From positions 1-64,000 of the forward strand of contig JAPZLL010000051.1 of NCBI GenBank assembly GCA_036250225.1: a stretch of 64,000 nucleotides of DNA, written 5' to 3'. The notes below the pieces were generated by a model. The model saw nothing but the letters and a program-made list of their open reading frames with translations. It made no database searches and was not told the origin of the DNA. The stretch is from Cercophora sp. LCS_1 (taxonomy: Eukaryota > Ascomycota > Sordariomycetes > Sordariales > Lasiosphaeriaceae). Shown here in pieces: positions 1 through 13,068 of this stretch. Within the stretch, counting starts at the first letter, position 1; the number at the start of each line of letters is the position of its first letter. A program made the position numbers and the translations under genes.

Positions 1-1
1 C

Positions 2-235
2 AAGCCCCCACTCCGTACAAACGTCCTCCCACTCATCAACCACCTCATCATCCCCAGCTTCCACCTCGCCCACGCCCAAAGCAAGCAACACGCCATCCCC
101 CTCCCCCCCCCCCCCCCCCCCCCCCAAAAAGACGCAATGAGCTGGAAATCCAGCCCAAACGAAGGTGATCCGAGCACGGTGGTATCAAATGTTATGGAAG
201 ACACCGGGTATGCTCAAGAGAAATTGAATCGATAA
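2..235 (+). CDS. Probable 3' end of an unidentified gene entering from the left edge
   Basis: The frame starting at base 2 is open for 77 codons and stops with TAA at 233-235. The first part reads as ordinary mixed hydrophobic sequence (around NVLPLINHLIIPSFHLAH), followed by a proline run encoded by a pure C tract, then a polar C-terminus ending in EKLNR. I do not recognise the family. Support is indirect: this frame crosses the C tract and stays open well beyond it, the composition looks protein-like on both sides, and a plus-strand gene here would converge on the minus-strand gene whose stop is at 616. The 5' part lies outside the window. It could be an accidental open frame, because the other two forward frames are also open up to the C tract. 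Confidence 0.45.
   Translation, partial: KPPLRTNVLPLINHLIIPSFHLAHAQSKQHAIPLPPPPPPPQKDAMSWKSSPNEGDPSTVVSNVMEDTGYAQEKLNR
103..125. repeat. C23 homopolymer tract
   Basis: Twenty-three consecutive C residues at 103-125, preceded by CCCCCT and followed by five A residues. If the open frame at 2-235 is coding, the tract encodes polyproline, and a one-base length change would alter the C-terminus. Such runs are also prone to sequencing error. Confidence 0.95.
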
Positions 236-615
236 ATCCAGAAATCGAAAAGACCGGAAATGTGCGCTTGAGGCATCGTAATCGGTGATGACCGCTTTCA
301 TGCAGCCATTCGAGAAGAAAAAAAAGGGAAGCCAAAGGTATCATCAGAACAGAAAGCCGAAACATGCTCTCCCCGTGACTCCTCTATTACCAAATGCCAG
401 GCCAATGTGCAAGCCGCCAGCCCTAAAAAGCAGAAAGACCCTCTGTTCGATCGAGACCTGGGAAGTTTGCAAGAGTACAACGTTTCCACTATCCCCGAAG
501 GAAAACTTGGAGCGGGAAGAGCCACACCGAGCTACCAACCCCTCAAAAAAGCTCCGGGGTAGTGTGAAAGTAGGTATCTCTACTCTCTAGTTTTGCCACC
601 GTGGCCAGCAACGAC
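236..615. other. Convergent intergenic gap
   Basis: There is no supportable gene here. The gap lies between the presumed stop of the left-edge gene and the stop of the RSC7-type gene, and probably holds both 3' untranslated regions. An A-rich patch at about 314-330 is the only visible feature. Confidence 0.5.
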
Positions 616-3117
616 TCATTGCGGTTGCGTTGTCCACCACTGCGCCGGGGTCTGCTGCTGGGACCATGGCTGGGTGACGGCGGGCGCGGGTGCACTTTGA
701 TGCATGTACTGACGCGGGGTCTGGTCTGCATTGTAGATACTCTGAGTGCTGGTGCCATAGCCCTGGCCCATTCCGGGCATGCCCGAGTACGACATGTTAT
801 TGGGCGGCACCTGACCCCCGGCGCTGGAATGTCGGAGTTGAGGAGCTGGAGACTGGTGCGGGTGAGGGGAAGGCTGAGACTGTGCCGTGTACGCAGAATA
901 CCCATGCTGAGGGGTCTGCGGTGTCGGGGGCCACATCTGATTTTGAGGATAGGTGTAGTTTTGGCTAGATGGCTGGATGGCTCCGCTAGAACCTGACGAC
1001 GAGTTCGTTGGTCTCGAGCTGGCTTGAGCTGGAGCTTGGGCCATACCTCTGATACCGCCCTGGGACGCTGAGTTCGGGGCGTGGATTGGTTGTGAGTATG
1101 GCGCTGCCGTCATCATCATCTGGGGACTCTGGTTAGATACAACCCCGGCTGATGGCATACCCGTCGCCGGGACATGCGGGGACGGCGCCGGCCTGCTGAC
1201 CGGGGCCGAGGCGTCCGTTGCACCAGCCGACTGGCTTAAAGTTGTCGAGGGCGGTTGCTCGTGAGGTCTGCGCCAGAGGCTCTGCATGTAGTCGTTGCGC
1301 ATATCACGCTGTTGGTTGACGGTACGGTTGAACTCAGCCGCGTGGTGCGCTTGCGCATGCAATTCAGAAATTGGTGTGGGCTGGGTCCGATCCTGATAGG
1401 CCGGGCCCGTGATCTCTTGTCGTGGACCAGATTTGAGAATGTTTGAGTAGTCTCGGCTTCGAGTGTCATTATAATCTAGTCCTGATGTTATCACGGGCAT
1501 TCTGGTCGAGCTTCCCAGCGGTGCTCCAATCATACCTTGTTGTACGAGCTGTGGTTGCGGAGCGCCACCGAACTGGCCTGGGTTGCTGCTATACACAATT
1601 TCTCCGTGGGGTGCTCCAAGGAGGGATGCATTCTGGGCCTCGGCCGCGGCAGCGTCTCGGGCGGCCTTGGACTGGCCAGGGCGTTTTTCCCCGGCAGGGT
1701 CGGCTTCGGTGAAGCCCTGTTTGCGAGCCTTGGTTTCCCAGTAATCGTCCCGGACCCGCCGACCGTTGACGATGACTCGGCTCCCAAACTGGCGGAACAT
1801 GCTCCGCGCCGTGACAATGGCTATCTGTCGGGATCGGTAAGAAAATGGCAGAATCTCCTGGTTCACAAGGTCGTCCTTCTCGACTTGGTTGGCGATAATT
1901 TTGTAAAGAGACCTGTTCTTGTTGAAGAGCAAATACGAGTCGCGGTAGCCTAGGACGCGAGCGCATTCGGTCGCAAGCATGAAAAGTTTGTCTCCCCGGT
2001 GTGGAACGTGGAAGGTTCTGCACCGATACTCTCTACCTCCCAAGAGCTGGCCGTTGGCGGCGACCTTCTTCTCGCCAGCTTCATCGATTTCGCGAGCGAC
2101 ATATTCATCGCCGGTCGAAACGAGTTGGTCGGTCGTGTGGTCGCGGACTGTTGGTAGCGCCTTCAGGGTCGACTTCGTCGGGGTCGTCTTGGGCGGGGAT
2201 GTTTGGGGAGGAGCATAGGAGGGGGTCTGGGCGGGGAGGGGAACATTCTGGCTCTGCGGTGTCTGGGGCGGAATCGACTGAGGAATAGGCGGAATGGGCG
2301 CCTGGTTTGCGGTCTCGGACACGCTCCCAGATGGTCTGGACTTCATCGGTCTTCCTCTTTTTCTGGGCTTGTCGCCCCCTAACCATGCGCGACAACCTCG
2401 TCAGCTGTATTCCAACAACGCGGCCACCGTGCTGCGTCGCACCACCAGAGACGTAACGCGAACACATGGAGACGGGTCCTGGGAGACCAAGCTACACAAA
2501 GGTCAAACATAACGTACCGTCATCACCAGCTGACCCTGGTCTTCCTGATTCTTGAAAGTCGTCCGGGGAGCGGCTGCGCTTGATGCCCCGGGAGGTGGGA
2601 TTTACTAGATCTAGCCGGGGATAAGTGTCAGCATCGCGACGGCAGCCGAGCAAAGAGAGGCGACAGCCATGACGAAAAAAGGTCGAGCCGAGTCGGCGCC
2701 GGGTTCGCGGAGGTGCTGCGACGCGGCGATAGGGTGCGTGAGGGGCAACGGGGTCCAGTCAAGGTGGTTGTGACACCGGCGATCCTGGCGCGTAATAGAG
2801 CAACGACTGCACTCTTTGGGATCGACGGGGACAGTGAACGGCAAACGCGATATCAATACGATGGCAATCATGATGATGCGCGCGGCGGGGTGTTGCGATA
2901 GGGCGGGAGCGCTCGAGGCCATTGACGACTCATTCCGTCGCGCCAACCTCGGCCCAGCGCAAGCAGCGAACGGATTGGAGCCTCTCAAATCGCCGGATGC
3001 GCGCAAGGCCGGGTACAATGGCAAACATGTAAAAAGAATGGACGGCAACATACCTGTGTTGAGGGCAGCTGGGTTGATTGTCGCACTATCAGCGCCGTTG
3101 GGCGGAGCAGAGTACAT
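616..3117 (-). CDS. RSC7: RSC7/Swp82-type chromatin-remodelling complex subunit
   Basis: A nuclear subunit of the RSC or SWI/SNF nucleosome-remodelling complexes (family of yeast Rsc7/Npl6 and Swp82). Three exons on the minus strand: 3117-3054, 2610-2518 and 2378-616, giving 639 aa. The start ATG at 3117 encodes MYSAPPNGADSATINP. Exon 2 adds the basic GIKRSRSPDDF segment, and the exon 2-3 junction forms an AT-hook-like KPRKRGRP, which supports both splices; a CTGAC branch site precedes each acceptor. The conserved core follows, at about residues 120-270, including GREYRCRTFHVPHRG, ATECARVLGYRDSY, LVNQEILPFSYRSR and VNGRRVRDDYWE. The remaining C-terminal half is low-complexity Q/P/S/M sequence. 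The family assignment is firm. Whether it serves RSC, SWI/SNF or both cannot be told from sequence. Confidence 0.88.
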
Positions 3118-6100
3118 GAGTGCAGGGCGACGTCAACCACGTCAACGGGTCTGCGAAACGACGTGTCTTGATATAGTTGGGTTGTCTGAGGGGTGACAGA
3201 CACCCAGGGCGCGGGCGTGTGCGCTCAAAGCTCTGATTCACAGCCAAAAGGACTCAAGCTTTTGATTTGGCCTGGAATGCATGTGCTGGTCGATGCAGGG
3301 AGGAATGTTCATGCATATGGTTGGCGCAAATCCACGGCTGGTCCAGGAGTGGTTATGTCGAATGAAAGGTTAAAGTTATGGGTGTAAAAAAGATTGCGAA
3401 AGAGGCAAGCGGTTTGGTTGCGGGTTTTCCACCCTTGTTCTGTCCCTCAACGTTATTTTCTCGTGGATTTTTCTCCTCGAAAGGGATCGCTGGACTTCGG
3501 GCAACGTGACTGCCTGAGGGAAGAGAGAGGCTCTGGGCTGTGGGCTGGAGCTTGTTCGCAGCGCAGCGTGCTGCAGAAGCAAGATGCATGCGCGGGGCCC
3601 CCGGCTAGCTCTTCTGGGCAGGATTTGAGGGGAGGGGTAGGCCCAGCGAGCAGCGAAATCTACACCCCAAGACGGGAACATGGCGTAACGTACGGAAACC
3701 GAACCGCAGAACAGGCAGCGAAATCGACGCACAGTAAAAACTCAGCGATGCCCGATGCCAGAAGAAGATGTAGGGACAGGCTCAGGTCCTGCGTTTAGGC
3801 CGGAAAGGGAACAACCAGTTGGGACCGCGTGTCCCAGCGAGAGAACAGCACCCCAGAATGAACGGCCTGTTCCAGAGTTGATGATCTCCGGCCATCGATC
3901 TCCAAGCCGCAATGCTAGGTGCTGAATCCGCCTCGCCTCGCTCGTAAGCTCCCATCTCTGCTCTGCAGCTCGTGTCCCTCCGTATCATGATGTCTGCGCT
4001 GTGGCGCTGATACCGGCTGCGGATGCCGCGACGCGGAATCATGGAGGGGTGAGTACAAGGAGGTGAGGGGCGACGGTGCGGAACGGCTGGATGATGGACT
4101 CGCCGTTTTCGATACGGCTCGACAGGGGGCGTGTGTCCTGGAGTGGGCGGGTACAAATCGCAGGGCTTCCAAGTGGGATTGCACTTCACGGGAACTTTCG
4201 CGTCACCACCATCCTGAGATCACCCAGCGTGTTGTTTATTGACGGATACAACCGCGAGGCTATCGTAACGCGTCGCTGGCGGCCGTGAGAGGGCAGCATT
4301 TTTCAGTCCTTTGTCGACCTCGATCGCTACCACCGCTCATTTGATGTGTCAGAAATACTGCCGATGATTTTGACGCAACTCGGCCAACTCCAGACGAACC
4401 TTGCACGGAGTCGAACTTGCTGATGCAGGTGTCGAATATCCCGACTGGGGCAAGACGCCAGGTTTCTCAACGGTAGGGGCGTGTGCATAGAGTCAGCAAG
4501 GGCTAAAGGCCGCGAAGAGCAGGGAACAGGACGCGATTACGTGCGGGTCGACGGTGAGAGGCGAAGCGCACTCCATTTCCTGGCTTGGCTGGGGGCCTGG
4601 GAAGGGAAGGTCTGACCAACGAGAGTTGAAATGTGAGATGCGAGATGCATGAAATGGGCTGCCGAGGTCACTATGTGCGCGGCACGCGTGCGCGATGCAT
4701 CATCCAAGTACCTCTTGTTATCATGGGTCTGCAGCGACCTGCCAGAAACCGGGGAAAACTCACAGACGGAACAACTTTAGGCCCCACTAGTTTCCAGGCT
4801 TGTTGAGCCCATCATCAACGCAGCAGACCGCAACACCGATAGGTGCAAGTAGTCAACCATGTGCCTCTGAACCTGGTTCCTTGAATGGCATATCGCTGAT
4901 AAAAGGTGATGCTCAGTTCGCCATTTCATGTTCCAAAACCCCAAGGCAGTGGGTGAAACACATAACGCAAGCGCAGGTGATAGGTTGCGTAAACTGGACG
5001 ATGGCATTCCAGATGCTTGACAGGGGCTGGGTATCCAGAGCCCCGAAAGTGCACAGAGGCTGACGGCATCGGCCTCCAAGTGAAGTCATCCCACTATCCA
5101 CAGAAGGGACATGGTCGATTTGTGTTCCGGTTCGCACTTCCGGGATGGGCACCCTTCGATTCGGTCTTCCCACGTCGATCTCCGTCACGGTGCGAAGAAC
5201 TGAGCTCCATGCCAAGCCGAGTACCTGGTCGATTTCGTGTCTCAAATGAATAAATAGAACACACCTCGGGAAAAGCGACACGCTCTAGTTGAATACTCAC
5301 CGAAAGACACGGTGTTGTCAGCTGAGGTGTCAGGTGCGAGCGACAATCCCGGGGCATCCGTCAAGCCGCACTAACTCGGAGGCGACTTGACATCCCCAGG
5401 AACACGAACCTGTTTGGCTGTTTGGGACAAACTCGTTGGTGGCCAATCCGGAGAGGGTAGAGCATTCTACTCGACACCGCCATCAACCCATGCTACTCAA
5501 GGTTTGTTCTGTATGACGATATTACACCCAAACGCCCATCGTATGAACAAGGCCGGTGTGTTTCCAAGAAAACACCACTCATCTTTTGCAAGTAGGTAGG
5601 TAGGATTTCACGTCTCTATCACCGCTCTACGATCTTTCGCAACGCTTCGTCTGAAAATGTCGCATGGGAACTTACCTTGCTTACCTATAGGTTGTCCTGC
5701 GCCGCTTGGCCTCGAGCTCAAGGAGATGGTCCGTGCAGTTGCATTCCCCTGCGGTCTCCTCGAGTTGCCTCCTGCATTCGCCGGTCTGATATGCTCACCC
5801 CTCTGCACGCGCGATTGGCATCTGCCCAGACCGCCCGGTCCACGCCCAGGCCGGTACGGAGTACCTTCCCCACAGCCTCTCGAGCCCAAGGACAGAGTCA
5901 CACTTGCTCGTCTTGGGTCGCTTGCAAAAACTACATAGATTGCGTAATATGCGACGGTATTTTACAAACTTCAGAAACTTCTTGTTGAGCCCTCGCCCCC
6001 AGCGCTTTCGGGAGACTTGGAACTTGGAACAACCTAAATACGAGGCTCCATTTTGCCTACGACATTCTTTTCTCACCACTCGGACGAAGCGTTAGCGCAT

Positions 6101-9100
6101 GAGGAATAGTCGGGCTCTTGAGTGATGATTCCCTGGCACTACTCTCCCGCACGAGACGACAGCCACAACTGCGGGTGTGCACCATCGTTGGTTCGTCACC
6201 AGCAGGCCGCCCGATTCGGTGAAAAGGCCCTCGACAGGCGGTCCACAACGATAGATATGAGGTCAGCCTGCAGTTCAATTTCTCACTTATCCGCGTCTTC
6301 CCCAACGCGCTGCTTTTTATGTGTTGACAGATAGAACCTCGCTGACGGCTCTCTCGGTTTCATCCTCTCCTGCCATCACGTCAAGGATCACATGAATAAT
6401 CACTGGCCGACGTAAATGTTCGACTGGATTCCAGCTCATGAGACCACCCGCGAATTTCATGATCCAAAACGGTCGTGTGTTACACAAGACCAGCCACTGG
6501 TCACGTAATTCACCAGCATGCGCAATCCATCCAAGTTCCTTTCTCCGTGGCAAAGCGTGCTTCTCCATGCCCAGCTTCTCTCATTGCCCCCATGGTGGTC
6601 TCTGTTGTACTCGGACTCTCCTCGGGACCTAAACCATATCGCCGAGTTGCAGTCCTGCTCCCATGCCAGCACAAGACGCCAATGTGAAGAGACGATGGAC
6701 CTCTTCGAGGTCCCGACGAGGTGTGGGTGGCCTCAGTGGCCTTGATTGGGTGTGAGAAAGGCTTGAACGCGGGCAGGAGATTATTACGCCACGGCTGAGG
6801 AACACTGAAGCATCAACTTTCCCATCAACTTTTGAAGGGCATAAGGCTGAGCAAATCACAGCATTGGGTTGGCCTCGCAGTTGGAAAGAGCCCGTTTGAT
6901 GAGGTGGGGGGAGGGTTGGCGGGAAGGGTGTCCCTCCCCACGTCGTCGATGTCCCTCCATTTCCGTCTGTTGGATCGTTCTGATGGCGGCTCGCCTGGCC
7001 ACTGATCCTTCCCCGGCGTAGTGCCCTTGCCTACCCCTCCTCCATGATGCAACCTTCCCTCCCCCCGGCTCGTCGACATCGAACAGTAGTTTCTCTTCGT
7101 CCCATTTGGCAGGCGCTGCCATTGTCAAGCACCACGCGGCATGTGATCGGGGTGTTTCATGATTCCCGAACAGCCAAAGCGCAATCAATCCGCCGCAGCG
7201 TTCTGTGGGCGCGGGGAGCGACAAGGAGAGCGCAGAAGAGGGTGTGCGAGAGGAGCGGTACCCCAGAGCTTGACCTGTTGATGGAGGGGGAGAGCGACGA
7301 GGTATGCCGAGCAAAATGGGCCACGGGCGGAGGAGTGGGTGTGAACAGGGGTGCAAGCGATGAGCTACGATTGGACTTAGCGGCGCAGCTGCTCATCTTT
7401 ATTGGCTTGTCTGCTGCAGCGCGGCAGCAGCTGACACGGACCACATCCTGCAAATCATGAACCATGCGTTTGACGACACCCCTCGTCGTCGTAACTTTCC
7501 CTGGGACACGCCCCCCTAACAGTTCCACCCATGGACTTCAACGTCCAACTCTCCCCTCGCTTTCCGTTTTCTTGCCCCGAAGCAGACTGAAGCGGCTGTC
7601 AGGAGGCCAAAACTCGCGACGGGATGCGAGGACCTCGCCTTCGCTCAAGCGAACTGAGGCGCAATATTATGACCCTTGGTGAAAAGCGCGAGCATGTTGA
7701 TGGCCCACGGGCAGCAACGCCCCAAAGCCCTGTACCAAGCTCGATGAGGTTAAGGATCGAGGAAGGGTGCAAAGCAGATCTGGGGAAAGCCCATCAGACA
7801 GGGCTTCCCCTCCACCAGAGAGCCTCCAGCAGGGCCTCGGGCAGTCACCCACCCTCTCACCCGCACATACCGCACGCCCGCAACCAATGCCCAGCAGACC
7901 GGCAGACTGGGAGCTGTTGCCCACACACACCGACAGTGAGCTCTCAGCCAAAAAGAGCACAGCCGACCAGTGCTACCGCTGACTCCCAGATCCAACTCTC
8001 GTCCACGATCTACACCCCACCCCCAAAACACCACCATCATTGGCGGCCATGTGCTGCATTTGTTCCTTCTGTTTGCTTTGCAGCTGTCATTTGCAGACAG
8101 CCGGGCGGCGGCCCCTTGTTTCCCGCTCGTGCATCCTGTGTCAACAGCAGTCTTTCACCTTCCCGCCTGCCGTTACCAAAACCTTCCGTCGTCAAGGCCC
8201 ACCATCAAACGTATATTGCCCTGCTGGAGTGCTTTGGTGCCATGTAAGTCATCCGTTCGGCGACACCATCTTTGGAAAGCACACCACACCCTTTCCTTTG
8301 GTGTGGGATGTTTCCATGCTTTCAGCGTCCCGGAGCCCTGTTCCTGGCGCAGCGAAGTTCTTCACCTTTGCGGATATCAATCCGCATTTGGCACCAACGT
8401 CAAATCGAACCACAAAGAATCGCGCTTGATGGATGAGGGTTTCTCCCATTGCGACACTCGTGGGGTTGGATAAGAGTTCCGCGAAGAGGGCCAACCGAGA
8501 GAGGCTTGTATCTCAGTCAACCACACAAAACAGCCACCGCTTGCAACGTATGGAAAAAATTCAAGGCTCCGGGAACCCTCGGCTTCGAGGCTGGGTAGGT
8601 GAGAACGGGCAGATGCAACGGCGCTAGGTGTTGCGCGCATCCAGACATGGCCGTCGCCTCTCGTCATCAGGCAGGACCCCGAAGTCTTCGAAGCCGACAT
8701 CGTAGCAGGGATATGCTAGTAAGTCTCACCTTTCCGCGGTGCATTCGCCTGCCTTTCCAAGTTTCGCGGGCTGCATGTCGCGGCGCCGCGGATGATAATA
8801 CATCCACCACATGCGCAGAAAGGGAGCAAAAGCACTAGTGTCGATGCTGAGACGTAGAAGCGTCGTCGTGCAGTTCGCTTAGAGGCCTCCTTAGTGCCCG
8901 CTCTCTTGCGCTCTTGCCAAAAAGTGGTCTCTCCAGTGCGATACAGCAGGTATGTAAGCTTTGGAAGATGGTTGTACCGAGTCTTCCAAGGCCATTTCTC
9001 CGTCTCCCGTGGCTGCACGCCCCCGTGAGCCCAAGGCTCGGCAACTTATCTTATCGAGTTGGTGCAGCTGCTATTTTTGCTGTTTCGGGGCGGAAATCAT

Positions 9101-10048
9101 CAGCCTTGGGCCTGTAGATTAAGGTTGGGTCTGGTCCACGGCATAAATGGCAGAATGTAGCTCTGGCGAAACTGATGTGATCCAGCGGAGAGGGTGAATG
9201 GGGGGTTGGCGCGCATGCGGAGGCGCTCGGGGCCCCTCCCAGCGACCTTCTGGTCAGGGCCCGAGATCCAAGATCCGGATTGCGATGGAAGCGAGCAAGG
9301 GTTCCGCAATCTGGCAAAAGAGGCCGGTTGAATAGCACTCGCAGATCATATGATCCGGGAACTGTATTAATTCGCAAATTAGCAAATTGAGCGACTCAAC
9401 AGCGGCTTTGCGTGCCCTGTCAAGCTGCAGTCTCGACTGACAGCTCGCATTTTGGACGCTTGAGCAGGCGGCAAGTGTTGTATGTGGGGGGCTGGGAAGC
9501 AGGCTGGAAAGACCGCAGATATGTATCTTGCTGATTCAGGATCCGAGACCGCCAAGCGAACCAACGATATTCCTCGGCCGCCGAGATTTGATGAGGAAGC
9601 GGACCGGTCGTGGGGAGACCGAATGTCAGGTTTGATGGCAGATATTGGTACGTAACATGTTGCGTCTACCCAGGAGGTGGGATCAACACGGGTAGAAGAA
9701 AGCAGAAAGCATGTAGCGATGTAACGACGTAGCGACGTAGACTCTGGTGTGAGAAGGTCAGGGACGGCGCGAAGTGGAGGGAGGGGCGCGATGACCTTCA
9801 ATGCGGGGCACAAGTGGGTGGTGAGTGGTAGGTACGGATGCACCCAGGTTGCCACCCTTCTGGAACTCCCCATTATCGATAAGATTTTCAAGCGCGGCGC
9901 GCCCCGCAGTTGGCTCGATGGGCGGATATCGCGCTTAGGTCTCATTGCAACAGTCAAAAAAAACCATTGGCAGCCTAACATCAACATCGAAATCTCACTT
10001 GGCAAGCTTACTGCGGCAACCACATCTTCGCAAAGTGCGCTATTCAAA
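3118..10048. other. 6.9 kb gene-poor divergent interval between RSC7 and DIS3
   Basis: I found no coding gene here that I can support. Open frames exist on both strands but overlap one another, lack recognisable motifs and have random-looking composition. The stretch at about 7.5-8.25 kb is rich in C and T on the plus strand. Isolated good splice donors occur, for example CATGTAAGTC near 8243 and GCTAGTAAGT near 8715, so a spliced non-coding or leader transcript is possible but unproven. The ends must contain the promoters and 5' leaders of RSC7 (left) and DIS3 (right). No tRNA or 5S rRNA was recognised. Confidence 0.5.
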
Positions 10049-13000
10049 ATGGCAAGCCTGAAGCGATCGCTCGATAGAGATCCTCTCGCGGGGAACATCT
10101 CCAGCAAGATGTACGTAAGGTCAACCAAGGCTGGCAAGGTGCAAAAAATTGTGCGAGAGGTCTACCTCCGCCGAGACATCCCGTGCTCTTCCAAGCTCTG
10201 TAGTGCTTGCCAAAATACCGCCCCCAGAGATGCATCCGGCCGCGGTGAGTATTCTGATCACAATGTCTCCTGCTCGAACCTATACTGATCTTTGCTGCAG
10301 CCATTCCGTTTGTCCTCTCAGATGCCCCGGCCGGGACGAGTGTCTTTCAACAGGGTCATTACCTTGTTCCGGACACAAATGCTTTTCTGACTGCCATGGA
10401 TCTTTTTGAGCAGAGCTCTGCCTTCTATGATGTTGTGGTTCTCCAAATCGTTCTAGAGGAGCTTCGGAACCGCTCTCTTCCGTTGTACAATCGTCTGATC
10501 AGCCTGACCAAGAGCGAAGACAAACGCTTCTATGTGTTTTTCAACGAGTTCCGCGTTGAGACCCACGTTGCGCGCCAAGAAGGCGAGTTGGTCAATGATC
10601 GCAACGATCGTGCCGTTCGGAAGGCCGTCGCCTGGTATGGTGAACACTTGGCCCGAACAAAGACTAAGAAGACAGTCCCAGCTGTGGTTATGCTGAGCAA
10701 TGACCGGGAGAACCTGCGGAAAGCAAAGCAGGAGGGTATCCATGCGTGTGCTCTTACTGATTACGTCAAGCAGCTCAAAGATGGCGAGAGGCTCTTGGAC
10801 ATGATACCAGAGGCAGAGGACCGCGACAATATCAAGGAGAAACGGGCAAACGAGCCTCTCTATCCAGAGCACTTTACAATGTCGAAGATGATGACAGGCG
10901 TCAAGAATGGTCTCCTCCACCAAGGCATATTCAATGTTTCCCCATACAACTACCTCGAAGGGTCTATCAAAGTCCCCGCCTTTCCCAAGGCCCTCATTAT
11001 TCTCGGGAGGGAAAATATCAATCGGGCCATGGACGGAGATACGGTTGTGGTAGAGGTTCTCCCGAAGGACCAGTGGAAGGAACCCTCGACAAAAGTGATT
11101 GAGGAAGAGACCATCACGAAGAACGAGAACCCCGATGCCGAAGAAGGGGAAGACGCCGTCTCAGAAAAGGAGCGCAAGGCTCTGCAAGAAGAGGTCAAGA
11201 AAACACACAGCAAAGCTAGCGAAGCCCTCGCCCAGCCAACTGCAAGGGTCGTTGGTGTCCTCAAGCGAAACTGGCGTCAGTATGTGGGCCATATCGACCA
11301 GTCATCCGTCAGCCAATCTGCGCAGCAAGGAAGAAAACAGGAGACCGTATTCGTGATCCCGATGGATAAGAAAATACCAAGGATCCGGCTACGTACCAGA
11401 CAAGTGGCCGAGCTGGTCGGGAAGCGCATCCTCGTTACCATCGATGCATGGGATCGAGGGTCAAGACATCCGGCCGGCCACTTCATCAGATCGCTCGGCG
11501 AGCTGGAAACCAAGGCCGCCGAGACAGAGGCGTTGCTGCTCGAGTACGATGTCCAATACCGACCGTTTCCTAAGACGGTCTTGGACTGCCTGCCGAAGGA
11601 GGGTCACGACTGGAAAGTACCAGCCAGCACAGATGACCCAGGCTGGAGAGACAGGGAGGACCTTCGTGACCTTTTGATTTGCAGCATTGATCCGATAGGC
11701 TGCCAGGATATTGACGACGCCCTCCACTCGCGTCCTCTTCCGAACGGCAACTTCGAGGTCGGTGTCCACATCGCCGATGTTTCCCACTTTGTCAAGCCCA
11801 ACAATGCCATGGACATGGAAGCAAGCATCCGAGGCACAACCGTCTATCTGGTCGACAAGCGAATCGACATGTTGCCAATGCTTCTTGGCACGGACCTCTG
11901 TTCGCTCAAACCATATGTTGAGCGATATGCCTTCTCGGTCTTGTGGGAGCTGACTCCCTCTGCCGACATTATCAACATGAGATTCACAAAATCAGTGATC
12001 AAATCTCGGGAGGCCTTTAGCTACGAACAAGCACAGCTCAAGGTCGATGACGCGTCGGAGAATGACGACCTGACCAAGAGCATTCGCACCTTGTTGGCAC
12101 TTTCCCAAAAGCTGAAGCAAAAAAGGATGGACGCCGGCGCTCTGAGTCTCTCGTCGCCCGAAGTCAAGATCCAGATGGAGTCGGAAACATCGGACCCAAT
12201 CGACGTCAAGACCAAGCAACACCTCGACACCATGTCACTTGTCGAAGAGTTCATGCTGCTCGCCAACGTCAGCGTAGCGCGCAAGATATACGAGGCTTTT
12301 CCGCAAACGGCCCTCCTTCGACGACACGGAGAGCCCCCTAAAACCAACTTCGATGAGCTTGCCAATCAACTGCGCGTCAAGAAGGGGATGGAACTTAGGG
12401 TTGAATCATCGCGCGCTCTCGCCGATAGCTTGGACACGTGTGCCGATCCGAATGAGCCCTTCTTCAACACCCTCATCCGCATCATGGCCACCCGCTGCAT
12501 GATGGCAGCCGAGTACTTCTGCGCCGGCACCCAGTCGTATCCCGAGTTCCGCCACTACGGTTTGGCCAGCGAGATATATACCCACTTCACGTCGCCCATC
12601 CGTCGATATGCTGACCTTGTTGCCCATCGCCAACTTGCCGCGGCCATCGAATATGAGGCTGTGCATCCAAGCATCCGCAGCCGCGGCCGGCTTGAAGCCG
12701 TCTGCAAGAACATCAATGTCCGACACAAAAATGCACAGGATGCCGGGCGCGCCAGCATTGCTTACTATGTGGGCCAGGCTCTCCGTGGTAAGGCCACGGA
12801 GGAGGATGGCTTCATCATGAAGATATTCAGCAATGGCTTCGTCGTGCTGGTCCCTCGCTTCGGCATCGATAGTCTGATCCGTCTACGAGACTTGGCAGAG
12901 CCAGAGCCTGAGGCGGCGTTTGATCCCGAAACGTATACGCTCCAGACCAGCGGCAGCAGGGATATCAAGGTCGAGCTGTTCCAAAAGGTGCGCGTCAAGA

Positions 13001-13068
13001 TCACGGACCAGAAGGACGAAAAGACAGGCAAGAGAGGTGTGAAGATGGAATTTATCAAGGCATATTGA
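10049..13068 (+). CDS. DIS3: Exosome catalytic subunit Dis3/Rrp44 (3'-5' exoribonuclease and endonuclease)
   Basis: The processive RNase of the RNA exosome, which trims and degrades RNA in nucleus and cytoplasm. Two exons, 10049-10244 and 10301-13068, encode 987 aa, the usual length. Exon 1 holds the conserved N-terminus, with KIVREVYLRRDIPC and the three-cysteine CR3 motif (C46, C51, C54). The PIN endonuclease domain covers about 60-200; its first catalytic Asp is D90 in VPDTNAF, just after the exon junction, which confirms the splice. Cold-shock domains lie at about 230-460. The RNB domain has the metal-binding cluster SIDPIGCQDIDDALH (D529, D535, D537, D538). An S1 domain ends the protein. 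All key residues are present. It converges on NUG1, with 305 bp between the stops. Confidence 0.96.

Noticed and set aside
4395..4425. GGAGTCGAAC on the plus strand, like the reverse complement of a tRNA B box
   Set aside because: The flanking bases do not pair as a T stem and no cloverleaf could be drawn.
7624..8247. 207-codon plus-strand open frame
   Set aside because: Low-complexity Pro/Ser/His content reflects C-rich DNA. It probably lies in a leader or promoter, and no motif supports a protein.
9379..10137. 252-codon open frame on the minus strand
   Set aside because: It lies antisense to DIS3 exon 1, has no recognisable motif, and its composition fits the reverse complement of coding and promoter sequence.
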